Source: Saccharopolyspora shandongensis
GTDB lineage: Bacteria; Actinomycetota; Actinomycetes; Mycobacteriales; Pseudonocardiaceae
Assembly (NCBI RefSeq): GCF_900106995.1
Contig: NZ_FNOK01000021.1
Location: forward strand, 1-64,000
DNA: 64,000 bases
Direction of reading: 5' to 3'
Every line of letters starts with the position of its first letter. Position 1 is the first letter of the stretch. This document shows, one piece after another, positions 8,654-15,977 of the stretch. The notes beneath the pieces are model-generated. The model saw only the letters and a list, made by a program, of their open reading frames with translations. It did not search any database and had not been told where the DNA came from. The translations under genes and the position numbers were made by a program.

Positions 8654-10558
8654 TCAGCTCAGCTGGTAGTCGTCGGTGCGCACCTCGCGCGTGCGCTCGT
8701 AGTAGGTGCGTGCCGGAAGGGGCCACATGATGGTGGATCGGCCGGCGGCGTTCTGATACCAGCTGTGCGTCTTCGACCAGCCCCAAGCGCGCTTCGCGCT
8801 CTCCTCGGTGACCTCGTCGTCGTAGTCGGCGAACACGTCCGGCCGCAGATCCATGGAAGTGTGGCTACCACTGGCCAGGAGACGTACGGCGCTGAGCATG
8901 TACGCGGCCTGACACTCCAGGAAGAACACCAGGTTCCCGTGGATGACCGTGTTGGTGTTCGGGCCGTACATGCAGAAGAAGTTCGGGAAACCCGGGAGCG
9001 TGATGCCCAGGTAGGCGCTGGCGTCGATGCCCCAGGTCTCGTGCAGGTCCTGACCGTCGACTCCGGTCACCTTCATCGGCATCAGGAACTCCGAGGCCCG
9101 GAACCCCGTGCCGAGCAGGATGATGTCGGCCGGAACGTGTTCGTCCCCGCTCCACACACCGTCCTTGTCGATGCGCTGCACGGCTTGACCGATCAGACGT
9201 ACGTTGTCCCGCTTCAGCGTGCTGACCCAGGTGCCGTCGTCACGGATGATCCGCTTCGCGGCAGGGGGGTAGTCCGGAATGATCTTCTCGAGCAGGTCGC
9301 GGCGGTCGCCGGCCTGCTCGATCAAGTAGTCGGTCAGCTGCATGCGCAGCTGGTCGTTGGCTGCTGAGACCGAGACCTCGGTGGGCGGATAGTCAGGATC
9401 CACCGTTGCCGCCGGCAGGTTGCCGATCAGCCGGGGTAGGAATATCGAGAAGCGGTAGTAGGCCCGGTAGTGGTTGAGGTGGGCGAAGAGCCAGCGCTCG
9501 GCCGGGTCGATCGGTTTCCTGAGCTCGGGCGTGGGACGCAGCCAGGGCGCGCTGCGTTGGAAGATGGTGACCTGCGCTGCGTCGCGGGCCACGGCAGGTG
9601 CGAACTGCAGGGCGCTGGCGCCGGTGCCGATGACGGCGACGCGCTTGCCGGTGAAGTCGAGGTCGTGGTCCCACTCGGCGGAGTGCACCACGGGGCCTTC
9701 GAAAGCGTCGAGGCCCTCGATCCGGGGGATCAGCGGTCGACTCAGCTGGCCGACGGCGCTGACGACCACCTCGGCCTCGGTGGAACTGACGTCGCCGTCG
9801 GCGGTGCGGGTCTCGACGGTCCAGCTAGCCGATGCCGCGTCCCAGCGCGTCGCAGTGACCTCGGTGTCGAAGCGGACGTGCTCCAGCAGTCCGTTCTTCA
9901 AGGCGAACTCGTTCAGGTAATCGAAGATCGCCTGCTGGGTGCCGAAGTAGGTCTCCCAGTCGTGCGGCACGAACGTGTAGGTGTAGACATGGCTGGGAAC
10001 GTCGGTCCTGCAGTTGGGGTAGGTGTTCTGCGCCCAGGTCCCGGCCACGTTCGAGCTCTTCTCCAGGATCGTGAACGGGACTCCTGCCTGCTTCAGGCGC
10101 AAGGCCGCGAGGAGTCCGGAGAAGCCGGCACCGATGACGACCGCGCGCAGCGTGCGCTCGGGGGCGACCTGTGCGAGATCCCAGTCCGCTGCTCGCGGAT
10201 CAGCCTGGTCGGGGGTGAAGGCCACCTCAGCCAGCGCCTGTGCGTCCTCGGAGTCCTCGCCCATCAGCCATGAACAGATTGCGCGGCGCACCGAGTCCTC
10301 GGGCAGTTCGGGCCACTCCGCCTGTGAGTCGAGCAACGGGAGGAGCCGCTCTCGGCAGTGGTCACGGATACTCGTGGCGGTCTCTGGTGCGTAGCCACCC
10401 CCGGGCAACTTGGCCAGGTCGGGCCGCCACTCGGGACGCAGCACACTGACCTCGCCCGTGACGTGCGCGGTCAGCATCAACAGCGCGGGAGCCTGCGCCG
10501 AGTCGAGGTTGGCGAGCAGGGCGTCGTCGGACAGCGGACGGTCCGGTAGGTAAACCAT
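8654..10558 (-). CDS. Baeyer-Villiger monooxygenase (FAD/NADPH)
   Basis: A 634-residue class B flavoprotein monooxygenase. The FAD-binding motif GAGFSG is at residues 143-148 and the NADPH motif GTGASA at 311-316. Between them FEGPVVHSAEWD (286-297) fits the Baeyer-Villiger fingerprint FxGxxxHxxxWD. About 135 residues precede the FAD fold, as in long BVMOs of the cyclododecanone/steroid/phenylacetone kind. The enzyme inserts oxygen next to a ketone to give an ester or lactone. The neighbouring hydrolase and SDR would act after and before it. The native ketone is unknown. Confidence 0.88.
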   Translation of the reverse strand: MVYLPDRPLSDDALLANLDSAQAPALLMLTAHVTGEVSVLRPEWRPDLAKLPGGGYAPETATSIRDHCRERLLPLLDSQAEWPELPEDSVRRAICSWLMGEDSEDAQALAEVAFTPDQADPRAADWDLAQVAPERTLRAVVIGAGFSGLLAALRLKQAGVPFTILEKSSNVAGTWAQNTYPNCRTDVPSHVYTYTFVPHDWETYFGTQQAIFDYLNEFALKNGLLEHVRFDTEVTATRWDAASASWTVETRTADGDVSSTEAEVVVSAVGQLSRPLIPRIEGLDAFEGPVVHSAEWDHDLDFTGKRVAVIGTGASALQFAPAVARDAAQVTIFQRSAPWLRPTPELRKPIDPAERWLFAHLNHYRAYYRFSIFLPRLIGNLPAATVDPDYPPTEVSVSAANDQLRMQLTDYLIEQAGDRRDLLEKIIPDYPPAAKRIIRDDGTWVSTLKRDNVRLIGQAVQRIDKDGVWSGDEHVPADIILLGTGFRASEFLMPMKVTGVDGQDLHETWGIDASAYLGITLPGFPNFFCMYGPNTNTVIHGNLVFFLECQAAYMLSAVRLLASGSHTSMDLRPDVFADYDDEVTEESAKRAWGWSKTHSWYQNAAGRSTIMWPLPARTYYERTREVRTDDYQLS

Positions 10559-10562
10559 GCCT

Positions 10563-10853
10563 TCATCTCCATCGGAGGGCGTGCGGAACCAGCGAGCGGT
10601 GGGGGCGGGCTACCCCCGCCCAGCACTCGAGGCGGTCGAGGAATGGACGGATGGTGGCGGCGGCACCATGCCCGCGGAAGTCCGGTGCGAGCAGGCGATA
10701 GTCCTCGCCGAGGGTTCGGGCCAACGGCTCGTACCAGGATCCGTCGAGTGCGAGCGAGCGCAGGCAGGTGATCAGGCGCGGCCCGTTGCCGAACTGGCGG
10801 TACGCCATGGCGTTGCCGTCCGGTCCGGTCACCACCTGAGGAGCGTCAGGCAT
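10563..10853 (-). pseudogene. alpha/beta hydrolase N-terminal fragment
   Basis: The first 60 or so residues match the start of an alpha/beta hydrolase of the 3-oxoadipate enol-lactonase type: GPDGNAMAYRQFGNGPRLIT, then YRLLAPDFRGHG. After RGHG the similarity stops, and the frame ends at 10563, just ahead of the monooxygenase start. The nucleophile elbow and the rest of the triad are absent. Its ATG overlaps the ATPase stop by 8 bases, showing that a full gene once stood here in the operon. Confidence 0.6.
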
Positions 10854-11697
10854 CCTGGGACTCGTCCATCATGCTCTGCTCGGCGAGGTCGACCTCGGCC
10901 CTGAGCCGTTCCGACATCTCCTGGTAGTAGGACTTGAAGAGGTCCGACGACCGGCGCATCTCCTGTTGGCGCGGCCGCTCGAGCTCGATCTTCATGTCGC
11001 AGACCATGCGCCCGGGGCGGCTGGCCATCAGGATCACCCTGTCGGCGAGCAGGATCGCCTCCTCGAGGTCGTGGGTAACGAAGATGACCGTCGGCCGCTC
11101 GCTCTCCCACAGGCGGATGAACTCCTCCTGCTGGATCGCGCGCGTCTGCGCATCCAGGGCGGCGAACGGCTCGTCCATCAGCAGCACTCGCGGGCTCTGG
11201 ACCAGGGTTCGGGCGATGGCGACGCGCTGCCGCATCCCCTGGGAGAGGTGCAGCACGTCGGAGTCGGCGAACTCGTGCAGCCGCACGCGACGAAGCCACG
11301 CATCGGCCCGCTCGCGCCGCTCCACTTTGGACACACCGCGGACCTCCATCCCCAGCTCGACGTTGTTGCGCACCGACCGCCACGGCAGGAGCGCGTCGCG
11401 AGCGAAGAGGAAGGCAGCGTCATTGCTGCCCGGCGTCACCTCGGTGCCATCGATGCGGACCGAGCCGCTTCGCGGCCGCAGGAGGTTGCCGACCATCCCG
11501 AGGGCGGTGGTCTTGCCGCAGCCGGACGGCCCGACGATGGCGACGAACTCGGAGGGTTCGATGTGCAGGTTGAAATCGTCGAGCACCCGCACCGGTCGAT
11601 CGCCGTGGAGGAAGCTTTGGTGCACATGCTCGAACTCGACGGACACCCCCCTGGCAGCGGTGGTGGCCGGCGTAGGTGCTTCGGCTAGTCGATTCAC
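10846..11697 (-). CDS. ABC transporter ATP-binding protein (nitrate/sulfonate/taurine type)
   Basis: A 283-residue ATPase of the SsuB/TauB/NrtD kind. It has Walker A GPSGCGKTT at about 56-64, signature LSQGM at 151-155, Walker B VLLMDEPFAALD near 170-181, and the switch histidine in VTHD. The start is GTG at 11697, with GGGAG upstream. Its likely partners are the permease at 13460 and the substrate-binding protein at 22024, both on the other strand, so the importer genes have been separated. The IS630 remnant next door may explain the split. Sulfonates, aromatic acids or similar anions are possible substrates. Confidence 0.85.
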   Translation of the reverse strand: MNRLAEAPTPATTAARGVSVEFEHVHQSFLHGDRPVRVLDDFNLHIEPSEFVAIVGPSGCGKTTALGMVGNLLRPRSGSVRIDGTEVTPGSNDAAFLFARDALLPWRSVRNNVELGMEVRGVSKVERRERADAWLRRVRLHEFADSDVLHLSQGMRQRVAIARTLVQSPRVLLMDEPFAALDAQTRAIQQEEFIRLWESERPTVIFVTHDLEEAILLADRVILMASRPGRMVCDMKIELERPRQQEMRRSSDLFKSYYQEMSERLRAEVDLAEQSMMDESQDA

Positions 11698-11780
11698 CTT
11701 GATCTCCCTCTCACTGTTCGGCGGCACGGCGGCGTGCGCATCGCCGCTCCGATCGCGCTCTGCGTCGGCCCGAGGCGTTT

Positions 11781-12365
11781 GTGCGGCCCCTGGAGCCGGA
11801 CGAGGCGCAGCGGCTGGTCAAGATAAAGCGCTCCAAGAAAGATCGTGTCCGGCTGCGCCGGGCCGGGGTCGTGCTGGACTCGCTACAGGGCCGCAGCGCA
11901 GGGGAGATTGCGGTGATGTTCGCCGCGACCGTGGGGCGTGTGCGGGAGGCGATCCCGCGGCACTGGACCCGAAATGGAGCGGCGGCCGACCGGCTAAGTT
12001 CGGGCCGGCCGCCCGGGAGAGGAAGGCCGGCAAGGACCGGGACTTCGCCGCCGAGATGGCCCGGATCCCGGCCCGCTACGACAACCCGCCCACGGATGGG
12101 CGCGTGATCTGCGTCGATGAGTTCGGCCCGCTGAACCTGCAGCCTCGCCTTGGTCATGGCTGGTTGTTCGCCGCGCTGGACCTGGCCACAGGTCTGATGT
12201 TCTGCAGGTTCCGAGGCCACCGCACTGCGCTACTTCACCCTCGACGGCAGCGACTATCCCTCCCACACCGCCCAAGAAGCCGCCATCGCCGGCTACATCC
12301 GCTGGGCCAACCGCCACGCCACCTCCAAAATCCGCAGACCCGATTACCTGCCCAACATTGCTTGA
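11781..12365 (+). pseudogene. IS630-family transposase remnant
   Basis: Segments of an IS630-type DDE transposase occur in three frames. The first is an N-terminal helix-turn-helix part, RPLEPDEAQRLVKIKRSKKD to about 11950. The second runs DPKWSGGRPAKFG, then DGRVICVDEFGPLNLQPR with one catalytic aspartate and FAALDLATGLMFC. The third is the C-terminal ALRYFTLDGSDYPSHTAQEA to a stop at 12363-12365. Internal deletions have removed most of the catalytic core, including the second aspartate region. Terminal repeats were not found. Together with the IS605 remnant it marks past rearrangement. Confidence 0.75.
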
Positions 12366-12440
12366 CACAGCGCCTAGATCCGCACCGGAATCGTTGAGCA
12401 CGTTATGAGGAGTGTCAAGAAAAGCGGCGCCACTCGGCGG

Positions 12441-12455
12441 CTATCGCATCGATAG
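12441..12455. promoter_or_regulatory. candidate LysR-type operator
   Basis: CTATCG-CAT-CGATAG is a perfect inverted repeat, 6+3+6, with the T-N11-A form. It lies about 180 bases upstream of the SDR gene that begins the plus-strand SDR/permease unit. It shares its arms with the palindrome at 2362-2378. Nothing else recognisable is seen in the 270 bases between the IS630 remnant and the SDR start. Confidence 0.5.
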
Positions 12456-12635
12456 AGAACAGCTCATTGTCCGCGGCCGCGATTGGCATGACGCTGTCCC
12501 ACACGCATCTGGTTTCGAGATGGGTTGTGTCGACCAAGGTCAAGACCAACGGCGAGCTGGCCGATCGGGCGGTGCCACAGGCCGCCCGAGGCAGGAGCCG
12601 GATGCACATCGGGCGCGTTCACTAGGAGGATCCAG

Positions 12636-13463
12636 GTGGCGACAGACAGCACCATGGCGAGGAAAGTGGGTCGGACGACGTTCGACTTCACCGGGCAGGT
12701 CGTCATCGTGACGGGCGCCTCTGGCGGAATCGGATCGGCCCTCGCTGCGAAGTACGCCGAGGCCGGAGCCGACGTGGTCGTGCACGGCCGCAACGTGGAG
12801 GCGCTGCAGGCCAACGTGGAGCGCGTCGAGGAGCTCGGCCAGAAGGCTGTCCTAGTCACCGGAAACATCCGGGAGCCGGAGACTGCCGAGGCCCTCGTGG
12901 GCACCGCGCTCGACCGGTTCGGTCGGATCGACGTGCTGATCAACAACGCTGGCGGCAACTTCGCGTCGCGGCTGGAGGATCTCTCCGTCAATGCCTGGAA
13001 CGCCACCATCGGCACGAACCTGAGCGGGGCGTTCCACTGTTCGCGAGCGTGTCTCCCCGTCTTCGAGCGCCAGGGTGGTGGAAACATCATCAACGTGGGA
13101 TCGGGTTCGGCCAACCACGCGCATCCGATGCGCGGGGCGTACGCAGCCGCCAAGGCGGGGCTTGCTTCCCTGACCAAGACGATGGCTTGGGAGTGGGCAG
13201 ACCGGGGCATCCGCGTCAACTGTGTCGAGCCGGGTGCCACCCTGACTCCGGCATCCCGGTTCGCATCCCCCGAGACCGAGAAGAAGTTCGGCTACTACCT
13301 CGCCCTGGGCCGGGTCGGAAGGCCGGAGGAGGTGGCGGACGCCTGCCTGTACTTGACCTCGGAGGCCGCTAGCTTCATCACCGGGACGGTGCTCCAGGTG
13401 ACGGGAGGACCGCACACCTCATCAGCCGCCGACGTGGGCCTGATCCGGGAACCCCGCGAGTGA
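12636..13463 (+). CDS. SDR family oxidoreductase
   Basis: A 275-residue short-chain dehydrogenase. The cofactor motif TGASGGIG is at residues 26-33, NNAGG at 103-107, the catalytic serine is in NVGSGSAN (about 156-158), and Tyr 169 and Lys 173 lie in YAAAK. It is NAD(P)-dependent and most like 3-oxoacyl-reductase/gluconate-type SDRs; the substrate is unknown. The start is GTG at 12636, six bases after a strong AGGAGG, giving a short N-terminal extension before the fold. The stop overlaps the permease start by 4 bases (GTGA), so the two are co-translated. Confidence 0.85.
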   Translation: MATDSTMARKVGRTTFDFTGQVVIVTGASGGIGSALAAKYAEAGADVVVHGRNVEALQANVERVEELGQKAVLVTGNIREPETAEALVGTALDRFGRIDVLINNAGGNFASRLEDLSVNAWNATIGTNLSGAFHCSRACLPVFERQGGGNIINVGSGSANHAHPMRGAYAAAKAGLASLTKTMAWEWADRGIRVNCVEPGATLTPASRFASPETEKKFGYYLALGRVGRPEEVADACLYLTSEAASFITGTVLQVTGGPHTSSAADVGLIREPRE

Positions 13464-14374
13464 CGCGCACCGCCATGCAGCAGACCACGAGAAAGGACCC
13501 GGGCATGGGGCCGCTCCCGGAAGCCGGCACGACCTTCGAGCCTGCCGAAGACGCCACGTTCGCCAGTCTTCCGGCCGAGTTCGACCACCAGATGCTCGCC
13601 GAGCGCCGACGCGCCCGGATCAAGGAGAAGGTCACCGTCTGGGCGGTCCGGTTGGGCGCTCTCGGGGCCTTCCTCTGGGGCTGGTGGTACGTCTCCAGCA
13701 ATCAGGTCCTCGACCCGGCACTCATCTCCGCACCCGGCGACGTCGCGCGGACGTTCATCAACCAGCTATCGGACAGCACCTTTTGGACCGATGTCGGCTC
13801 CACCTTCAGCGGCGCCATGGTGGGCCTGGTGATTGGATCCGCCGCTGGCATCCTGGCGGGGGTGATCTTCGCCAGGGTCCCGGTCCTGCACACCGCTGCC
13901 TCACCCTTCCTGACCCTGATGAACAGCCTGCCCCGTCCGGCGCTCGCACCGATCTTCATCCTCTGGTTCGGTCTGGGATTCGGGCCCAAGGCCCTGGTCG
14001 CCATCAGCGTCGTGTTCTTCGTCCTGATGACCAACACGATGAGCGCCATCAAGGGTCTCGACCACGACATCAGTCAGCTGGCCAAGTCGCTGGGCATGAC
14101 CCGGCGCCAGCGATTCTTCAAGATCGAGTTCCCCGCGGCACTGCCCTCCATCGTCGGTGGTCTGCGCTTGGGTGCGGTGTACTCCGTGCTCGGTGCGGTG
14201 GTCTCGGAGATGGTGGGCGCCTACACCGGCCTGGGGCAGCGGCTCGTGGTGATGACCAACAACTTCCTGGTTGCCGACACGTTCGCGATCCTCCTGGCGA
14301 TGGGCATCTTGTCGATGTTCCTGGACCTCGTGATCTCTGGGCTGCAGAGGTTGGTCATCAGGTCGCACAGGTAG
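13460..14374 (+). CDS. ABC transporter permease (SsuC/TauC type)
   Basis: A 304-residue inner-membrane permease with a 50-residue cytoplasmic head and about six membrane segments. The binding-protein-dependent transport signature spans LPRPALAPIFILWFGLGFG and the EAA-like loop around KSLGMTRRQRFFKIEFPAAL. This is the form of sulfonate/taurine/nitrate importer permeases. It overlaps the SDR stop by GTGA. Its ATPase (10846) is encoded on the opposite strand and its binding protein (22024) is 7.6 kb downstream. Confidence 0.85.
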   Translation: MTRTAMQQTTRKDPGMGPLPEAGTTFEPAEDATFASLPAEFDHQMLAERRRARIKEKVTVWAVRLGALGAFLWGWWYVSSNQVLDPALISAPGDVARTFINQLSDSTFWTDVGSTFSGAMVGLVIGSAAGILAGVIFARVPVLHTAASPFLTLMNSLPRPALAPIFILWFGLGFGPKALVAISVVFFVLMTNTMSAIKGLDHDISQLAKSLGMTRRQRFFKIEFPAALPSIVGGLRLGAVYSVLGAVVSEMVGAYTGLGQRLVVMTNNFLVADTFAILLAMGILSMFLDLVISGLQRLVIRSHR

Positions 14375-14469
14375 CGCGCGGCTACCCGTCGTCCGTACGA
14401 CGAGCGGTCGCAGCCCGGGTGCTCCGACCCCGAGACCACGTGGACGGGGGACACTCGCGGCACGCCGGT

Positions 14470-14860
14470 CGGGCCGGAGCAGGTCGACCACCGTGGCCTC
14501 TTCCGGCTTGACGGCAAGTCCTACGTCGTTCTCGGCGCGGGCGGGGGCACGTCGCCCTCGGCGGGCGGGTGTTGTGCGCCGAAATCAGTCCGGGTAGCGC
14601 CGAGGCAGTAGCCCGGTCAGGGCGAGGGCGATGTCCGACCTCGGTCGGCTCGACGGCTACGTCGACGCCATCGGCCGCATGCACCGCAGGCCGATGGAGG
14701 ACTACGGGCTCACCGACTGGGAGCACGACTTCACGGTCGACCTGGCCCATGCGTTCCTGGCCGCACACGCCCTGTGCCCCTGGTCAGTGACGGATCGATC
14801 GTCCACGTGTCCAGCGTGATGGGGTCACACGGCGGCCGTGCGGCACCCGAGCACGGGCCC
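14470..14860 (+). pseudogene. SDR gene remnant with frameshifts
   Basis: Fragments of a short-chain dehydrogenase appear in different frames. A start-like LFRLDGKSYVVLGAGGGT with the glycine motif comes near 14490-14550, then VLCAEISPGSAEAVAR. DLGRLDGYVDAIGRMHRRPM running to AFLAAHA lies in another frame, and DGSIVHVSSVMGSHGGRAAP, holding the catalytic-serine strand, in a third. The YxxxK part and C-terminus are missing. It is therefore a decayed gene filling the gap between the permease and the LysR gene. Confidence 0.6.
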
Positions 14861-14877
14861 GGCGGGAGGAACACTCT

Positions 14878-14891
14878 TCATCCGCGGATGA
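14878..14891. promoter_or_regulatory. palindrome overlapping the LysR gene ribosome site
   Basis: TCATCCGCGGATGA is a perfect 14-base palindrome ending in the GAGG ribosome site of the LysR gene (ATG at 14901). A site here could allow autoregulation or form a small RNA hairpin limiting translation. It differs in sequence from the three CTATC palindromes. Confidence 0.35.
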
Positions 14892-14900
14892 GGTAGATGC

Positions 14901-15857
14901 ATGAGATTCGCGCAGTTGCGGTACTTGGAAGCAGCGCTGCGGACCGGCTCGTTCCGTCAAGCCGCCAAGGAGCTGGACATCGCCCAGCCGACGATCACCA
15001 ACCAGATCCAGCGCCTCGAGGAGGAGCTCGGCGTCGGTCTGGTGATCCGGGGAGCGAGAGGTGTGCGGCCGACCTACGCCGCCGAGCGGATCCTGCCGCA
15101 CCTGGTGGCAGCTGTTCAGGCCGAGCGTCTGCTCCGCGAGGAAGCCAGCGCCATCGGCGGCCTCAAGCTCGGCAGCGTGCGGCTGGGCACCGTGCCGGCG
15201 GCGTCCCAGACGATCCTTCCCGGCGTGGTGAAGCGGCTGCTCAGCGACTACCCCAACCTGCGCTTCGAGGTTGAGGAAGGACCGTCCAGGATGGTGGGCC
15301 GCAGCGTCCTCGGCGGCCACTTCGACGCCGGCCTGGTGACACGGCTGGACGGCATCGAACTGGTGCCGGCCGAACACGACCTGCTGCACCACATCGATCT
15401 GCTCGCCGGAAGGATCGTGCTGGCGGTTCCAGAAGACCATCGGCTGGCGACCAAGAACACGTTCGAGGCGCATGACCTCGAAGGGGAGGCGCTCATCTTC
15501 CCAGCGAAGTCGAGCGTCCTGCACACCGCCTTCGAACAGCTGCTGGAGGGCATCGAGGCCAGGATCGTGTACACCACGAACAACGCCCAGGCATCGCAGC
15601 ACATGGTGCGGGCAGGCGTCGGGATCTGCATGGCGAACACCCTGCTGAGCTCGACGGTCAGCGGCGACGGGGTCGCGCTCATCCCGCTGCCCTTCCCGTG
15701 GGCACACGCCAGCATCTCGGCGATCGTGCGCAAGGCCGAGGCTCGTACCTCCGCCGTACAGGCGTTCCTCGGCCTGCTGCGCGACTCGGTGAAGAACCTT
15801 CGTAGCCCATGGGCCGATTCCCCTCAGGAGCAATGCGTCCGGGGTCCGCGCCGATAG
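14901..15857 (+). CDS. LysR-family transcriptional regulator
   Basis: A 318-residue LTTR. The winged helix-turn-helix spans residues 1-60, with RTGSFRQAAKELDIAQPTIT and then QIQRLEEELGVGLVIRGARG. The effector-binding domain runs from about residue 90 (VRLGTVPAASQTILPGVVKR) to 300. LTTRs bind T-N11-A palindromes and respond to pathway metabolites. It sits inside the catabolic region between transporter and CoA-ligase genes, and three candidate operators are present in this region. The start ATG has GAGG 7 bases ahead. Confidence 0.9.
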   Translation: MRFAQLRYLEAALRTGSFRQAAKELDIAQPTITNQIQRLEEELGVGLVIRGARGVRPTYAAERILPHLVAAVQAERLLREEASAIGGLKLGSVRLGTVPAASQTILPGVVKRLLSDYPNLRFEVEEGPSRMVGRSVLGGHFDAGLVTRLDGIELVPAEHDLLHHIDLLAGRIVLAVPEDHRLATKNTFEAHDLEGEALIFPAKSSVLHTAFEQLLEGIEARIVYTTNNAQASQHMVRAGVGICMANTLLSSTVSGDGVALIPLPFPWAHASISAIVRKAEARTSAVQAFLGLLRDSVKNLRSPWADSPQEQCVRGPRR

Positions 15858-15977
15858 CACACAGGTATCACCCCGCAAGTGACGTCGCACTTCCCAGGCC
15901 ATATAGCCCTGACCACACTGAACGCACGCCGAACGCGATCATCGGCGGGCGGAACCGAGTTCAGTGAGGTACTCAAG

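Noticed and set aside
10934-12397. 487-residue plus-strand frame
   Set aside because: Its first half is antisense to the ABC ATPase; only the part after about 11950 contains transposase residues, which are handled as the IS630 remnant.
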